Below, in pieces: positions 1-14,100 of a stretch of 64,000 nucleotides of DNA (its first letter is position 1; the number at the start of each line of letters is the position of its first letter). This DNA is from Lottia gigantea (lineage: Eukaryota > Mollusca > Gastropoda > Lottiidae), in assembly GCF_000327385.1 (NCBI RefSeq), contig NW_008710371.1:1109798-1173797 (forward strand), written 5' to 3'. The position numbers and the translations under genes were made by a program. The notes below the pieces were generated by a model. The model was not told where the DNA came from. It was given only the letters and a program-made list of their open reading frames with translations, and did no database searches.

Positions 1-1237
1 TCGCCCTACTCGCACTAAATAGCATTCTTGCTTGTTTACGACCTTGAATCTGACAGAGCAAAGTGACCACATTCCAAACCTGGAGCTTTCATAATCATTT
101 TGGGACATTCGACACCAACATCCGAAACACCAACTTCTGTTGGAGCGAAACATGGCCCCCACACAGCTAGATAACATGGACGGCCCACAAAGATTCAAAG
201 CTCTATCTGGAATGAAATGAATGGAGTTTTACGTCCTACTTTTCTGCACCATGTGGGCTAATGAAGATGGGTGAGCTCTATCTGAAAGGGGTGTCTAGTT
301 GACACAACCAATCGGAGAGTGGCTTTGGGTGTTCCGGAAATTCACGCTTCGTTATAAGTTGACTACCATGGTAACTTCCATATTATGTCTATAACGTAGA
401 TTATGAGTAGATTATGTATGATTGTTTGATCAAGTGCTACAAGTGCCAGACTCGCCGATATTGTACTTGATCAAGGGCTTGATGCCTCATGCTCTCGACA
501 CCCTTGCAACATCAAATATTCTGTCGGTGATTTGGACTAATGACAACTCACTAATGATCAGATAAAGTGACACCCAGTAAATAATCTACCGGTGAACGGA
601 TGGCTGCCCGGCTGGACACTTGACCAGTCAGTGGACCGTGTCCAACTTGTTTATGGAGCTGGCGGGGCTATTTGGACGTGATATACTTTTTTTGAGAGGC
701 ACTTGAGTTTTTTTGTTGTTTTTTGCCGAGGAGACAAATTACACCTTCTTCAGAATTTGCAAAAAATGAAGAACAAAATTTTACTCCAAAGGGATGTAGT
801 CAACTAATAATTTGCCTCAAATTTTAAAGGTATATGGCCGAATTAACAATTGCCTTAGCCTTTTTAAGGTGACGTCGTCATTTTATAAATTTATATAACT
901 GTAAGAACTTAATATGAACTAGTATATCAATGTTAAGAATGGAATTCTGACTTTCAGTTCGTCTACAATTGATCATAATCGTACAAGCGGAAGTGACAAC
1001 AGTCGACAATCCTAGTTTCCGTTATGGCATAATCCCATTTCTGTCATACATATATATTAACGGTATTATGACGTCATCTAAGATAATACTCGTTTGAATA
1101 AGCTTAAGCGACGGAAGTGACGACATATACCAGATACTATGACGTCATTACATTTATCTAGACGATTATACAACTATAAGCCATTGCATACATATGCACT
1201 GAACATACGGATTCATAAATTTTGCTTCTTATTCCAG
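1..1237. other. No gene seen left of the first LDLa exon
   Basis: AT-rich sequence, probably an upstream intron of the mosaic gene. Apart from a SINE-A fragment at 211-272 I see no exon or repeat I can support. Confidence 0.5.
211..272 (-). repeat. SINE-A fragment
   Basis: It carries the block with GGAGTTTTACGTCCTACTTT and CACCATGTGGGCTAATGAAG, the end of the SINE opposite its tRNA head, in inverted orientation compared with the copy at 38828. Confidence 0.7.
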
Positions 1238-1348
1238 TGTGCAGTTCGGGTGAATTTTCCTGCCATGGGTCGCAAGAATGTATACCATCCAATAATGTGT
1301 GCGACGGATACGGCGATTGTACGGACTGGTCGGATGAACGCAATTGCG
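1238..1348 (+). CDS. LDLa exon 1 of the mosaic gene
   Basis: A 111-bp phase 1-1 exon between a pyrimidine-rich acceptor and GTAAGA. It encodes a whole LDL-receptor class A module: six Cys, CDGYGDC, and the calcium-binding end DWSDERNC. It is separated from the next LDLa exon by 10.2 kb, so its membership of this gene rests on matching phase, strand and domain type. It could instead belong to another transcript. Confidence 0.8.
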
Positions 1349-4300
1349 GTAAGAACAACTTTTTTACTTTATTCTAGCTAGATCTTTACTTGGTGATTTT
1401 TCTAGAATGCATAGGCTTTAGGCATGAGAATTTACATAGTATTTCCTCTCGAATGCATGGGCCTATGCTCAATTGAAATTCATGCCTGAACCTATGCTAT
1501 GCATATCTACATATATTTATACAGTAAGAACTAATGATTACTACTTTATCTTAGCATAGTCAAATATTATACATCTATGTCCATGCATTACATAACACTC
1601 TGGTAAATAACACATATATATGCCATAACCTATGCAGTGAGAACAACTATCTCAACTATTCTATACAAGCAAGGCATTTGTAGCCAATGAAAAATCCAAG
1701 TAAATTTTGTTCCATATTCAAATTTCAAAAACAAAACCCAAAACCAAAAACTAAAAACTAAAAACTAAAAACTCATAAAAACAAACAAGATAAACCTAAA
1801 AGTTACAAAAGGGGATTAGGATTATAACACATGAAAATCTGACCCGACCCCTAATGGCCCTCCGTTTAATCCCTTGAAATCAGATCTCTTAAGTGAGAGT
1901 TAGTCAGTTTTCTCCCCGGCTTTAGCTACCCTATGCTAATTCCTCGTTTAAAATTATATCAGATTTAAGGCGAGCTCTTAAAAAGAAATCCAATATCTGA
2001 CTTTTGTGAGTAAATTTTGATTGAAGGTAAAGTTGCCTGAAATCCTATGACCTAATAATTTTTTTTACTTCGAGTTGGTTTGATATTCTTTAGCAATGGG
2101 TCATTTTTTTCTAAATGTAATGAAATGAAAACAAATCAAAATCAAAACAAATGAAAACAAACAAAAGACACAAAGACACAAAATCAAATCAAATCAATCA
2201 AAACAAAAACAAGAATTTCTCATCCACAAAACAAACCAAAACAAATCAAATCAAACCAAAACAAACCAAATCAAATCAAATCAAATCAAATCAAATCAAA
2301 ACAAATTAAAAATCAAATAACAAAAAAATAATACAAAACAAAGTTCGAATTTTCACACATTTTTCGTTCATCTACGAACAATTTCGCAAGCTTTTACTAC
2401 TTTGAAATCCCTGGACAGTGCCCTTTAAGTAGATGGTTTTTCGATGATGTTCGATTAATAAAATTACACGGTAGTCATCCTTTAATACTAGACGTTCAAG
2501 GGTTATCATATTTTGATAGTTGGTTTAAGTTATTAGCAAAGCAATGATAATTCGGGATACAATACAATCTGAATTAACCCCCCGAATAATACTGTTTCTG
2601 ACCTTAACCGTAAACAATCTTAACCCTCTCTGACCCGTTACAACCCCCATTTCACCTGAAAAATCTGTGTATTAACCCCTCCAGTTGTTTTTATTATTTT
2701 TATCGCCGTTATTTGACAGTTGTAATCGGTGTAACTTACGATTATGGTTTTTTTCATAATTAAGTAAAGCATTTGTCAACGCGTTCGTATCACGTTACCA
2801 ACTTGTAAACTCGATGCCAAGTCGTAGTTTGTGCGATAAAAAAATGAAAAATGCAAAAATTGACCCGGCAAAAATCATAAAGAATTTCTTTTTTTCTTTT
2901 TTTTTAAACAAGATAAAAATTTCTATGTTTGTATGGCAGTTTTACAAAGATAGAAATGGAGCATTACGTCCTCATCTGCTTCACGGTTTGGACTGTTTTT
3001 TGGGGTTTTTTTTAACAATTTTTGAAACCTCATAATGCTAATTTAAATGGGAAGTAAACAATAAACGTAATGCTGTTAATGTAATAATTCTTGTGTAACA
3101 GAATTATTTTTCATAAAAAAAAAGAAAATTTCAACTATTCGTACGTGCATTGAAGTTTTTAAGAAAGACAGTGAAATGTTTTACGCTTCGCTTTCTATCG
3201 ACCAATTTTTGGACGACAGATAATCAAAAAAACTTGCATTTAATGGCCCATGTTATTATAGCAGGTTTAGAGATATACAACGGAGTTTTACGCCCTATTT
3301 TTCTGCTTAACAATGACAGGAAAAACACAAAATATAAATTTTATATTTCCGTGCGTGCATTGTTAAAAATGCAGTTTTATAAACTATTTTCTTACTTTGC
3401 CTTCTCCAAATTAAACACCTGTTTCAAAGAGTTTGCTTTTTTATGCTTTAAATATGCAATTTTATTGATAAAAAGAATGAAAAAGATTTTATTTTTTCCC
3501 CCGAATCCAATTTGCACACGGAAGTCCGCTTTCGAAAACAAAAACACACGAATAACATGCAGGTTCAGAGAAAGACCTTGTAATATTGCGAAACATGCAA
3601 ATTTAATGGTTTGGCCTTCGATCTCTCTTTGTGAGTGAATTTGCTAATTCATTCTCGTCCATTATGTTTTGATCTTGACGAGTTCGTGACTTTAAATCTC
3701 GATTAACAGTAAAAAACTCTTGTTTGCTTTCATATCACATGCAGTTTACGTACCTATATCGATATTATCACAGGCTTCATAACAGCAAATCTGATTTTAA
3801 AGAGATTGTAAAGAGGTTTTCTAAATTTTGTATGTGTATCAAGGACACTGATAGCAACGATTTGCACCATTCTAATTTTCAATCAGACGTCTGTGATTAC
3901 TGCAATTCCACTAAAACTAATTGCTTGATGACGTCACTAATTGCAAAATATGCTTGTATCACATAGGGCTTTTGCGATTAGTGACGTCATCAAACACATA
4001 ATTTTTTGTGGAATTGCAGGAACCACAGACATCTAAAGGGAGTAATCATTGTTTCCAAAATTTGTTATAACTATTTATAGCTTTTGAAGTCCGATTTTAA
4101 ATTTCAACTCTGTTTTTATCCCTACTTTTAAAGAAAATTTCTGTCATTCTTTGGCCATCATAAAGATTTATATTAAGTCAACATTTTTGAAGCCTCAAGT
4201 GTCTTAATAATTTGGTGAAATGTATTCGATTCTATTGTCCCGAACAATTAAGTTCTCCATTCTAAAGCCTACAATTGGTTATAAAATACTCCTATGAAAA

Positions 4301-7300
4301 GAGGGAGATCATGTTCTCGAGCAAGGCTCCCGACCGACAATTTGAACGCAGCCTTTCAAGTCCGACAACTCTCAATTGACTCTCGCAGCAGGCGTCGAGT
4401 TCAGTGACGCCATTAAACTCGAAGAATCCTAAACAAAACGGGCCCCCATTATTCAGGCGACATACTTGCATCACTTAAAGGGTTAATCAAGCGTCTTATT
4501 GAAAGATCTCACGTTGTTAAGAGTCATAAGAAGCTGACCTCTCTATTTTAACCCTTTGTCGCTCGGAATTTAGTTTTAAATGTGTACGTAATAGTTCAGG
4601 ATTATCAATTCGAATTCCTAAACATTTTATAGCTTATGAAGTATAGCCCCTGTTGGTATTCGAATGTTTAAATTTTCACGATCGCTCTAAGGGGTATAAT
4701 TATATCGTCCTTTTGTGGGGCATGAAGTACACTAAAGGTGTGAGTAAGTGTTCAAATTTTCGATGAATTTCGATGAACACCTATACGAAATCCCGAACAC
4801 TTTCGATTTTGAATTTTTTGAAGAGATAAACACTGACTGAAATAGATATCAAGTTGAAAACCCCGATTTCAGAATGGACTCGTGCTATTCAATGTTCGAT
4901 AATAGATATTCCTTAAGATAAAAAACAAAACCTTTATGGGCGGCATCACTAAACTAAACCTAAGAGGAACAAACCGCCATCTTTCTGAACCCAACCAGGT
5001 GCAGAAACGTAGGACGAAAAAATTCCAATCATTTCATTTCGAAACCCACCCGGAAGTTAATACGCGAAAATAGATCCGCTTTCGAAATCAAACCAGAAAT
5101 TAAGAGGCGAAAAAGCCTCTTTTCAAACCTAACCGGAAATTCCTACGCGGAACAGCATCTTGAACGGTAATTGATCAATAACGATAAGATCTATTTTTAG
5201 TAACATAATTAAATCCGAAAATTACATTGGGATGGGCCAATTACAAACATCTGATTATTATGGAAGGTTCATTTGGTGTGGTATAGACATTTATGGGTAG
5301 GCGTTTCCTCAATAACGATTAAATAGCAATATTTCTACATGTTAAGGCAATCCTTGGACGCCCGAGACACCCTGTCGTAGAGTGGTATCAGGTGTTCTGC
5401 TGCTAAAGAAATACCAAAGTAAGAGATGGTCTACTGCTTATACCAAATGGCATCTTAGTTTTGTGAACTATAAAAGAAACACAAAGTTGACAAACACAAT
5501 CTTAAAGTGGCCTCAAGTGATCTACTGCTAAATATATTACCAAAAGCTTTCTTCTCAGAAAGAGACGGCACGTTGTCACTCTCAGGGGTATAGTGGCATC
5601 AAGTGTCAAGATGGATTACATCCAAAACACCATAAGGACTGTGGAATTAGCTTTGGTGTTTTTGACAACCACAGTTGCATAGTGGCCTCAAGCGTTACAC
5701 TGTCTCACGAAATACCAAAACAAATGAACATAATTTTAGCCAGACGTCGAATTTTGATATTGAAAAGTGATACGGTAGTTTGAAACAGAATTCATTTGTT
5801 AAAGCGAATAATTACATGAATGCATGCCTTTAAGAACATTGTCCTCGAGTCCAACAATCAATCTTATGTAAGATGGAATGTGGCTTGATAAGGAAATGTT
5901 TTTAGCGTTCTCTGAAAATTGCGGATATTGTAACATATTTAAAGTTATCAAAAATTTCTGCAATTTCCTCGCTTATAACTTTGTTAGTTCTTTTTTTTTT
6001 AAATGTTTTGAACACAACAGGGTGCTAAATCCCCCCTTTTCAGAAAGCTTGCAAAATAGTATCAACTTTCAAGTGATATCGACACGTTTATAAGACGATA
6101 TGCATTTCAATTGTTCATATAATTTTATACACTACAGCTACAGAGAAGGGTCTAAAACGTTGCCGTTTCAATTTTCAAAGAGTCCATTTCGTATGAGCTT
6201 TTGTCAAGAAGATATTTCAATTTGCAAAAAGTCTAATTAATATGAGTCGTACTGTAGAATATTCTCTTTGTCGATTGTTCACTTCTGTTGAGTGAGAGAA
6301 AATGGGTAACCTGAATTCCCAAATAACCAAACTCCTGTTTATGTCTACTTTTGAATTACTTACTTGGCTACATACTGGGTACAGATGTAATTTTAAGGAG
6401 GCCTAAATCCCAACTACGTTTATAGGGTACAGTACCCTTTTAACATTTTCAATGGGGTCAAAAATATTTTACAATTGGGTAACCTAAATGGGTAACCCAA
6501 ATAGCCTTATTATGCTTATATTGAAATTCCTTTAATTGAGCATACCTGTCGATTATGGGTCAAGAAACAACTATGTGGGTAACCTGAATGGGTAACCTAT
6601 ATGGGTAACCTATATGCCCCAATAACCCAAACTTCTTATTATGCCCATAATGAAATTCCTGCCTATTGTGGCTTCAACCAGAATAATGAGGTATATGAAT
6701 AAGTTTATCATTTCAAAACATCGTTAATCACCCTCACTGACAAGCTCTGAATACACCTTCTTAATGAGACGATGCCATTTACAAATACTCATCATAAATA
6801 ATATTCTGCTTTGACAACTTGCGAAATTAGGGTCGAAAGCCCTACGTCTCAAAAAATTATTTTTTAAAGACACCATTTCTTTTTAATTTGACAAAATTTT
6901 CCGCATTGCATCAAATCCCATTTCAATAAAACCACTATGTGCAAAAATACAAAACAAAACACCCTTTCATTGTGGCACAATTTTGGAACTTTTTCGTCCC
7001 AGAAAAATGTAGGACCTAAAACTCGTGTTAATTTTATTTACCCCCAAAAAACAAATGAGATAAAAACTACAGGGACAGTCGCTTTAAAGGGTAACACCAC
7101 AAGAATGTGACACCCTAACACATGTCGGCATGTTACTGCATATTATATTTCATAGACAAATATCGAAGTCATTATAGTGCATTATACAAACAGAGTCGTC
7201 GTTATTTTTCAAACTTTTTAGCGAGCGAGGGTCTCAATTAAGGTGGAGATGTAGGCAAGGGTACATTTTGAAAATAGGACTGTTTTTGAAAAATTCACAA

Positions 7301-10300
7301 TTTCTACCCGTATCTCTTTTCAGAAATAACCTTCCAATTCGTCTGCAATTCAATAAAAAACGTAGAGTGGTGGATTAGTATTTAGTATTTAGCAAATTTT
7401 CCTCGATTCTAAAAAAAAACAACCCAATTTGCAGCAACCTTCCAAAATTTACGACAATAGTCTAAAAATAGGCATTAATCTTGTTGGTATTTAAACAGAA
7501 ATAAATTTCGAATTCATGAGTTAAAAATAAGTAGGGTACATTCCAAAGTTAGCGACTCGCCCCTCCCTAGCCATGGGCTACTCGAAATTAACAATGTACA
7601 TCAAAGGGTTAACGAAATAGTCAAAACAGATTTCAAAACTGACAACCTCACGGCGAATTGAGTTTATTTTAACCTTCTATTCATGCCCTGTATCATTTCA
7701 TCAAAAATTTTATCAGATGAACGACTCCTTAATTTAGCCCTCCTTAACCCTTTTACCACAAAAATCTGACTTTTTTCGAATTAATTTTGGGGCCTTTGTT
7801 CAGAAAAGGCAAAGATTTTTCCCGGATTTAAATATTTAGAATTTCGTCACAAGAAATGTGTTACTCAGTCAGTTCGTATTTGTATTTCTGGATTTTTAGC
7901 TCCGAAAAGGTATTGCTCTATCCCGGATCTACCTATTCACACTTAAATACAGCTACAACCCTCCCCCACTTTTATTAACATTTTTTTTATTCTGAGATTT
8001 CTTGGTTAGTTTCTTTGTAATTTCAAGCAAGTGAGACCACAATTAAACATCCTAATAACCCGTCTTGGTTAGGGCAATTCATGATAATTACAAAACCCAT
8101 TCTTTGACGTTCAAGAGGAGAAAAAAAGAAGATGTTTTGATACATTTATCTAATTTACTTCTACTTGAATGTCTGAAAGTGACATTTTGATCCTCTTTGA
8201 TATAATTAGGAGTTCAAGCAGAAATCAACTTCGTCATTTCCATGTTTTTCACAGTAATTTTTTGACCTAGAAAATAGTGGGGTAAGACAAGGTTCCGTTT
8301 TTTGGCCACTTCTATTCAATCTTTCAATAAATGGTTTTGGAATTTTTTCAATTGGGAAAGATCTATGTCAAGATGGTTTGCCATTCACCAGCTGGTAGAA
8401 AGGGTCCTCATTATTCCAGTCAACCCAGCTGTAAATGGGTACGGATAATCCTGGAAGTATCTATGCCAAGAGGTTTGGTCAAGAACCTGCTGGAAGAAAG
8501 GGTCCCTTTTATTCCAGTCGTCCCAGCTGTAAATGGGCAAGGATCATCTGGGAAAGATCGGTGCCAAGGACTAGCTAGTAGACCAGATCCTCATTATTCC
8601 AATCAACCTGGCTGTAAATGGGTAAGGATATCCAGGTAAAGATCAAAACCAAGAGGTTTGTTTAAGGACCAACAAGGATAAACAGTATCCACGAAAACCT
8701 TCACGATTGTTAAATGCACTCGAATATTTGAGATGCACCGTATTTTAATATTTTGTATACCGCCGAAGTTTTATGCATATTCCTTTGAAGCATTTGAATA
8801 AAGAATGAATTGATATATTAGTCTTAACAAGGGCGTTGATGCATCACTTAGTTTTTATGTACATTTGTCAAAACAGACATGTCAAGTTTTTCGTCAAGCC
8901 CATTAAACGTATCTCATGCTGAGTTTTCGTTGAATAGCAAATGAAATTTTGAAAACGTCTGGAATGCGTCAATTCAAAAATTTGAACGTTGAGAAATGCA
9001 ATGAAGGAAAGATACAACAACTTAGGTGTTCATGAATCTTTTTCCACCAACCCACCCTTGTTCAAACCTCTGGAAAAGAGGTTCTTGAAGATCCTGTCCA
9101 CTAACTGATCTTTGGTCAAACCTCTTGGTAATGATCTTACAAGGATAACAACCTAGGTTCTTGAAGATCCTCTCTGCTAACTGGTCTTTGGTCAAACCTC
9201 TTGGTAATGCTCTTACAAGGATAAAAACTTAGGTTCTTGAAGGTCTTGTCCACCAGCCCAGCCCGTCTTTGGTCCAAACTTCTTGACTATGATCTTACAA
9301 GGATAACAACCTAGGTTCTTGAAGATCCTGTCAACCAGCTGGTCCCTTGTTCATACTTCTTGGTAAGGCTTCTAAAAGGATAGTAACTAAGATTCACGAA
9401 GATCCTATCTACCATGTGGTCTTTGATCAAACCTCTTGGTTAAGTTATATAAATCATAAGTCATTTGGATGAGACAATAAATCGAGGCCCTGTGTGCTAC
9501 AGGCTGTGCACATTAAAGATCCATTAAAAGTTGAAGTCAGCTCAAATTTTTCCTCATTTCACACAGCGGGGCATTACTAGCTTCATCACGCCCAGGAACT
9601 CAAAACCTCGATTCATTTCGTTTTTCCTTTCGGCAACGGACCCAAATTTTTGTGGTCGTTAAAAAATGCATATTATTTACATGCCAGGACAATAAACTAT
9701 ACTTATTGCCTGCTGGTTGAAAAGCCCTATTATTGCAAATATGCCATAGAATTTTTGTCCCGTTTCAACTACGCCTAATAACATAAAAGTAAACGCATGA
9801 ATATTTCAAATGCTTTTGGCGTGAAAGGAACGCAGTGTACTTCGTCCCCATTGTGATTCAAGAATTTCAAATTGTCGAATGATTGCCAACGAATTTCGTC
9901 GAATAAAAGACTCGTTCATAATGCCCTTTGTGAGGTTTAGAGAAAATATTCAAATCTCTGAATAATTGCAAGTGTTTTTTCTACTCAAGAATTTGACATG
10001 ACATTTTCACTTAGGGCCGTTTGTGATCAAATGAAACGTAACACCGACGCCCTGAAGTGTGCAATACCGTACAAATCATGGTATGTGACTATTACAATAG
10101 CTCTACCGACCTGCATCACTGACAGGGTGGAAACGTGGTTAAAAAAAAATGGCACTTTCATAACACATAACGGCAAATCAACAAAATATTTTCGCAATTT
10201 CCCTCGAGAAAAGGTTTCAAAAAGAATTGATTTGGTGAATTCTGAGACACATTTTGGGGGCTAAAATCTTATGTTTGATTTGGAAAGAATTGAAGTGGGG

Positions 10301-11111
10301 GAATAAACCATTTTTAAGGCAAATTACCCGGACTATACTGAAAGAAATGAAATGAAATGAATGGAGTTTTACGTCCTACTTTTCTGCACCATGTGCAGGC
10401 GGACAACACCATGCAAGGTGCAATGAGGAAAATTTTGCCAGGACAGCGGCATTAACCTGCTCTTTTTCAATTTCCAACTGTCGAGGGATCTTTAACGTAC
10501 ACAGCCTGAAGCACACGGGGCCTCGGTTTATTGTCCCATCTGAACGACTAGAAGCTTTTTCCATGTCAGCCCCTCTTACCTACATCACTGACAGGGGGAA
10601 ATATACTGAAAGAAACCACCCGAAGTAAAAGTGGAAATCAAGACCAAAAGACATTCATCAACGCCAGATTGATATGTATTTTACATTCCAAATCGCACAT
10701 CTGAGGTGTTTAGTAACATTCATGAGGATTAATAACTGACAACTAACGTATAAAAACACATTGTTCAAATCCTAATGGATATCAACTTTGTCCCACTTCG
10801 ACTCTCCATGACAGATACGATACAAAAACACATTGCCCAAAATCCACTCCATGACAGATACGATTGTAAAGATTATTTATTCATTTATTTATTTATTTAT
10901 ATTTAATTTAATTTGATTTGATTTGATTTGATTTGATTCAATTTAATTTAATTTAATTTAATTTAATTTAATTTAATTTTTTTTTTATTTATTTTATTTA
11001 TTTATTTATTTATATATTTATTTATTTATCTATTTATTTATTTGTTTATTTGTTTGTTTGTTTTAATTTAATTTAATTTAATTTATTTCATTCATTCCGT
11101 AATTATCATTT

Positions 11112-11163
<52 letters not shown>

Positions 11164-14100
11164 TTTTATTTTATTTTATTTTATTTTATTTTATTTTATT
11201 ATTTATTTATTTATCTATTTATTTTATTTATATTTTTATTTATTAGTCTTTGTTCATGATTAATTTACTATTCATTTATTATCTATTTATTATTCATTTA
11301 TTATTTATTTATTATTCATTTATTATTCATTTATTATTCATTTATTATTAATTATTCATTTTTTTTTTATTAATTATTCATTTATTATCATTGAGTCTTT
11401 GTTTATGATAAATTTATAATTAATTTATTATCAATTCATTATTAATTATTCATTTATTATCATTTATTCTTTGTTTATGATTAATTTATAATCAATTTAT
11501 TATTTATTCATTATTTATTTATTATTCATTTATTATTCATTTATTTTTCATTTATTATTCATTTATTATTCAGAATGTAATGAGTATCAATACCAGTGTA
11601 AAATGGGGATGTGTATTAAAAACTACCAAAGATGCGATACCAAATACGACTGTCCGGACCTCAGCGATGAGGAAAACTGCACAACTGGTAAGATCTTGTT
11701 TCACTAGGTTCCCTCCAGTTCATTGAGTTCCCTTACTTTGAGAATTGGATGTGAGCATACATCAGCTAAAATGTATATTAAGCAGGCTTAGGGCAACCAA
11801 GCTTTCTTTAATATTCAAATCTGTATCAGCTGCACCAGATGCTCAGAATATTGCCAATTGAAAGCGGCTTCTTATTTTTGCAGATTGTCCGCAAGGCCAG
11901 TACAAATGTAAGAGCGGAATTTGCATCATGCCGGAATGGGTCTGCGACGGTTTGCAGGATTGCGGAACCACGTTTGATGACGAAGAAAATTGCCGTAAGT
12001 ATCCATACAAGTCTTTGAGAGCCTTAGAAAGAAGACTTCTTCTAATTGTGATATCCCAGAAACAACTCTACCCATTTAGAGCTGGGTTCTCATGACGAAG
12101 GATGACTTCTGTACCAATTTACAGCTGGTTTGACTGGGAGGTTGAGGAAAGATGACGTTTTGGACTAGACGACACCACTCATTTGTGAGTTACAGCTGTG
12201 TTGACTGGAATAATGAGGAAAGATGACTTATTCTTTATCCATTTACTGCTGGGTCGACTGGAAGGTTGAGGAAAGATGATTATTTGTGGCTAGACTACGA
12301 CACTCATTTGTGATTTACAGCTGGGTCGACTGGAAGGTTGAGGAAGATGACTTATTCAAGATCACGGAAGAGAATAGCAAAGCGGAGCATCTTTACTTGT
12401 ATTCGGAATTGCGGGTGGATGCGGCCACCCGAACCTCATATGAGGATCCCAGAGTGTAATTATTGATGGTTTATGCTTTCAGCTGAATGTATGCCGGGTG
12501 AGTTCCGGTGTCTAAGCGGGGAGTGTATTCAAGCCAGTCAAAGATGTGACGGAGTGCCACAGTGTTCCGACCACACGGATGAAAAATCGTGCAGTAAGTC
12601 CTTTCATATTTCCCAATGGTTTACGTCCTACCTTTCTAGATTCATAAGGCAGTAAACGCCTGTAAGGTACATTCACCAGCTTCAATGGCCTGACTATTGG
12701 AGGATCTTTACCATGAAGCACAAGAGGCTTATTGCACCACTTATTTGCCGCAGATGACTTACAACTCCGTTTCATTATTTTCTAGTTATCGAAGTTGACG
12801 TATATGTATACTATCCGTTCCTGCTCCGACACCCGGAGGGCTGGTCTCCGGTTTGTGCTACGAACTTTACCCAAGACAAGGCAGATTTGGTGTGTCAGAA
12901 ACTCGGCGATTTGTAAGTATGGAACATCTGAAAATTGACGAATCATCTATCCAGAGCAATGAGGTACTGCCACACCATGCATCAGATCAATTTAAGTGGT
13001 AAGGAAGCAGGGTATCTTGTGGGTTGGCACGATATCCTGGCCTTCCACATGGTTACGAAATGATGTACAATAGGGTCTCAGCATAGCTTTTACTTAGATC
13101 TACATAGGGTACTTATTCAGATCCAGACCGGCGTCTCAGATCTTTGCTTTTGATTTGGAAACTGATCATGATTGTGGTGCAGCTAATAAGAAACGGTTTT
13201 TACTTTCAGGATGGCTTTAGACTGGTCCACAGAGGATTATCCCTATCATTCATTCATCCATATGGATCCGGCAGGCAACAACACCTCCGTTATCGGACGA
13301 TCCTATGTCAGGTAGGTTTAGATCCAAGACTTAACCGCCACCGTTCCATCAGGCTTCCCTTCGACTGACTCAATTTTCTATTCAGGCCGGGTATTCTCGA
13401 AACGCTCTTAGCGCTACGATTTTAACTTCAAACACTGTTTCTAGGATATCTTAGGATCTTAACTTCTAACATTGATTCTACGACATCCTAGAGCTAAGAT
13501 CGTTTCGAGAATAGGTGGCCAGGTTCAGTTCGCCAGTGAAGCAGATCACAGGACCAGAAGATCTGCTTTGGCAACAGCGTCTAATCGGTCCTTTTTACTC
13601 CTGTGATCACTAGTCAACTGAGGAAATCCACAAGTAATAAGATAATAGAATGTCCAAAATTGCACACTGCGCAATTGCATTGCGTATCTGTATTAGCCCT
13701 ATTAATTTTCCGAAAAAGGGCGTAAAACCCCGTTTCGTACGATACCCATCTTATTTTCTTTTGTATATATCGTTTAGGTCGTATTGTGAAAATAACACAG
13801 CCGTAAAAGTCCAATGTGAAGAACGACAATGCGGAAAACGCAGCACTCAGTTGAGTAACTTCATCGTCAACGGAAATGACTCACCACCATGCAGCTGGCC
13901 GTGGCAGGTGTCGCTTCAGCGTGTCGGGAAACATTACTGTGGTGGATCGCTGATCAGTCCAAATTTTGTGGTGACTGCGGCTCATTGCATTGAGTAAGTA
14001 TGTTTATCATCAGCCTTCCGCGATCAGCCGATCTAATGCGAAAAGCGTCAACTGGTTCTGATGCTTGGATGTCTGTCGTTCCTTTGCTGCATAGGTAGAT

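Larger units (their letters stand above)
1349..11573 (+). other. 10.2-kb intron of the mosaic gene, no exon recognised inside
   Basis: The intron runs from GTAAGA at 1349 to the acceptor AG at 11572-11573. It holds short A-rich tracts (1700-1800, 2125-2345), one MITE-B (3797-4040), a GGGTAACCT-rich patch (6299-6660), family-D repeats (8375-8690, 9050-9445), SINE-A pieces (9463-9570, 10349-10602) and a long microsatellite (10860-11572). The stretches 2346-3790, 4041-6290 and 6661-8370 show nothing I can name. An additional LDLa exon could hide here, but I did not find one with six Cys. Confidence 0.6.

Noticed and set aside
3150-3638. 162-codon plus-strand open frame in the first intron
   Set aside because: Phe/Lys/Asn-rich composition as expected from AT-rich DNA; it includes a SINE-A-like fragment and shows no domain or splice partner.
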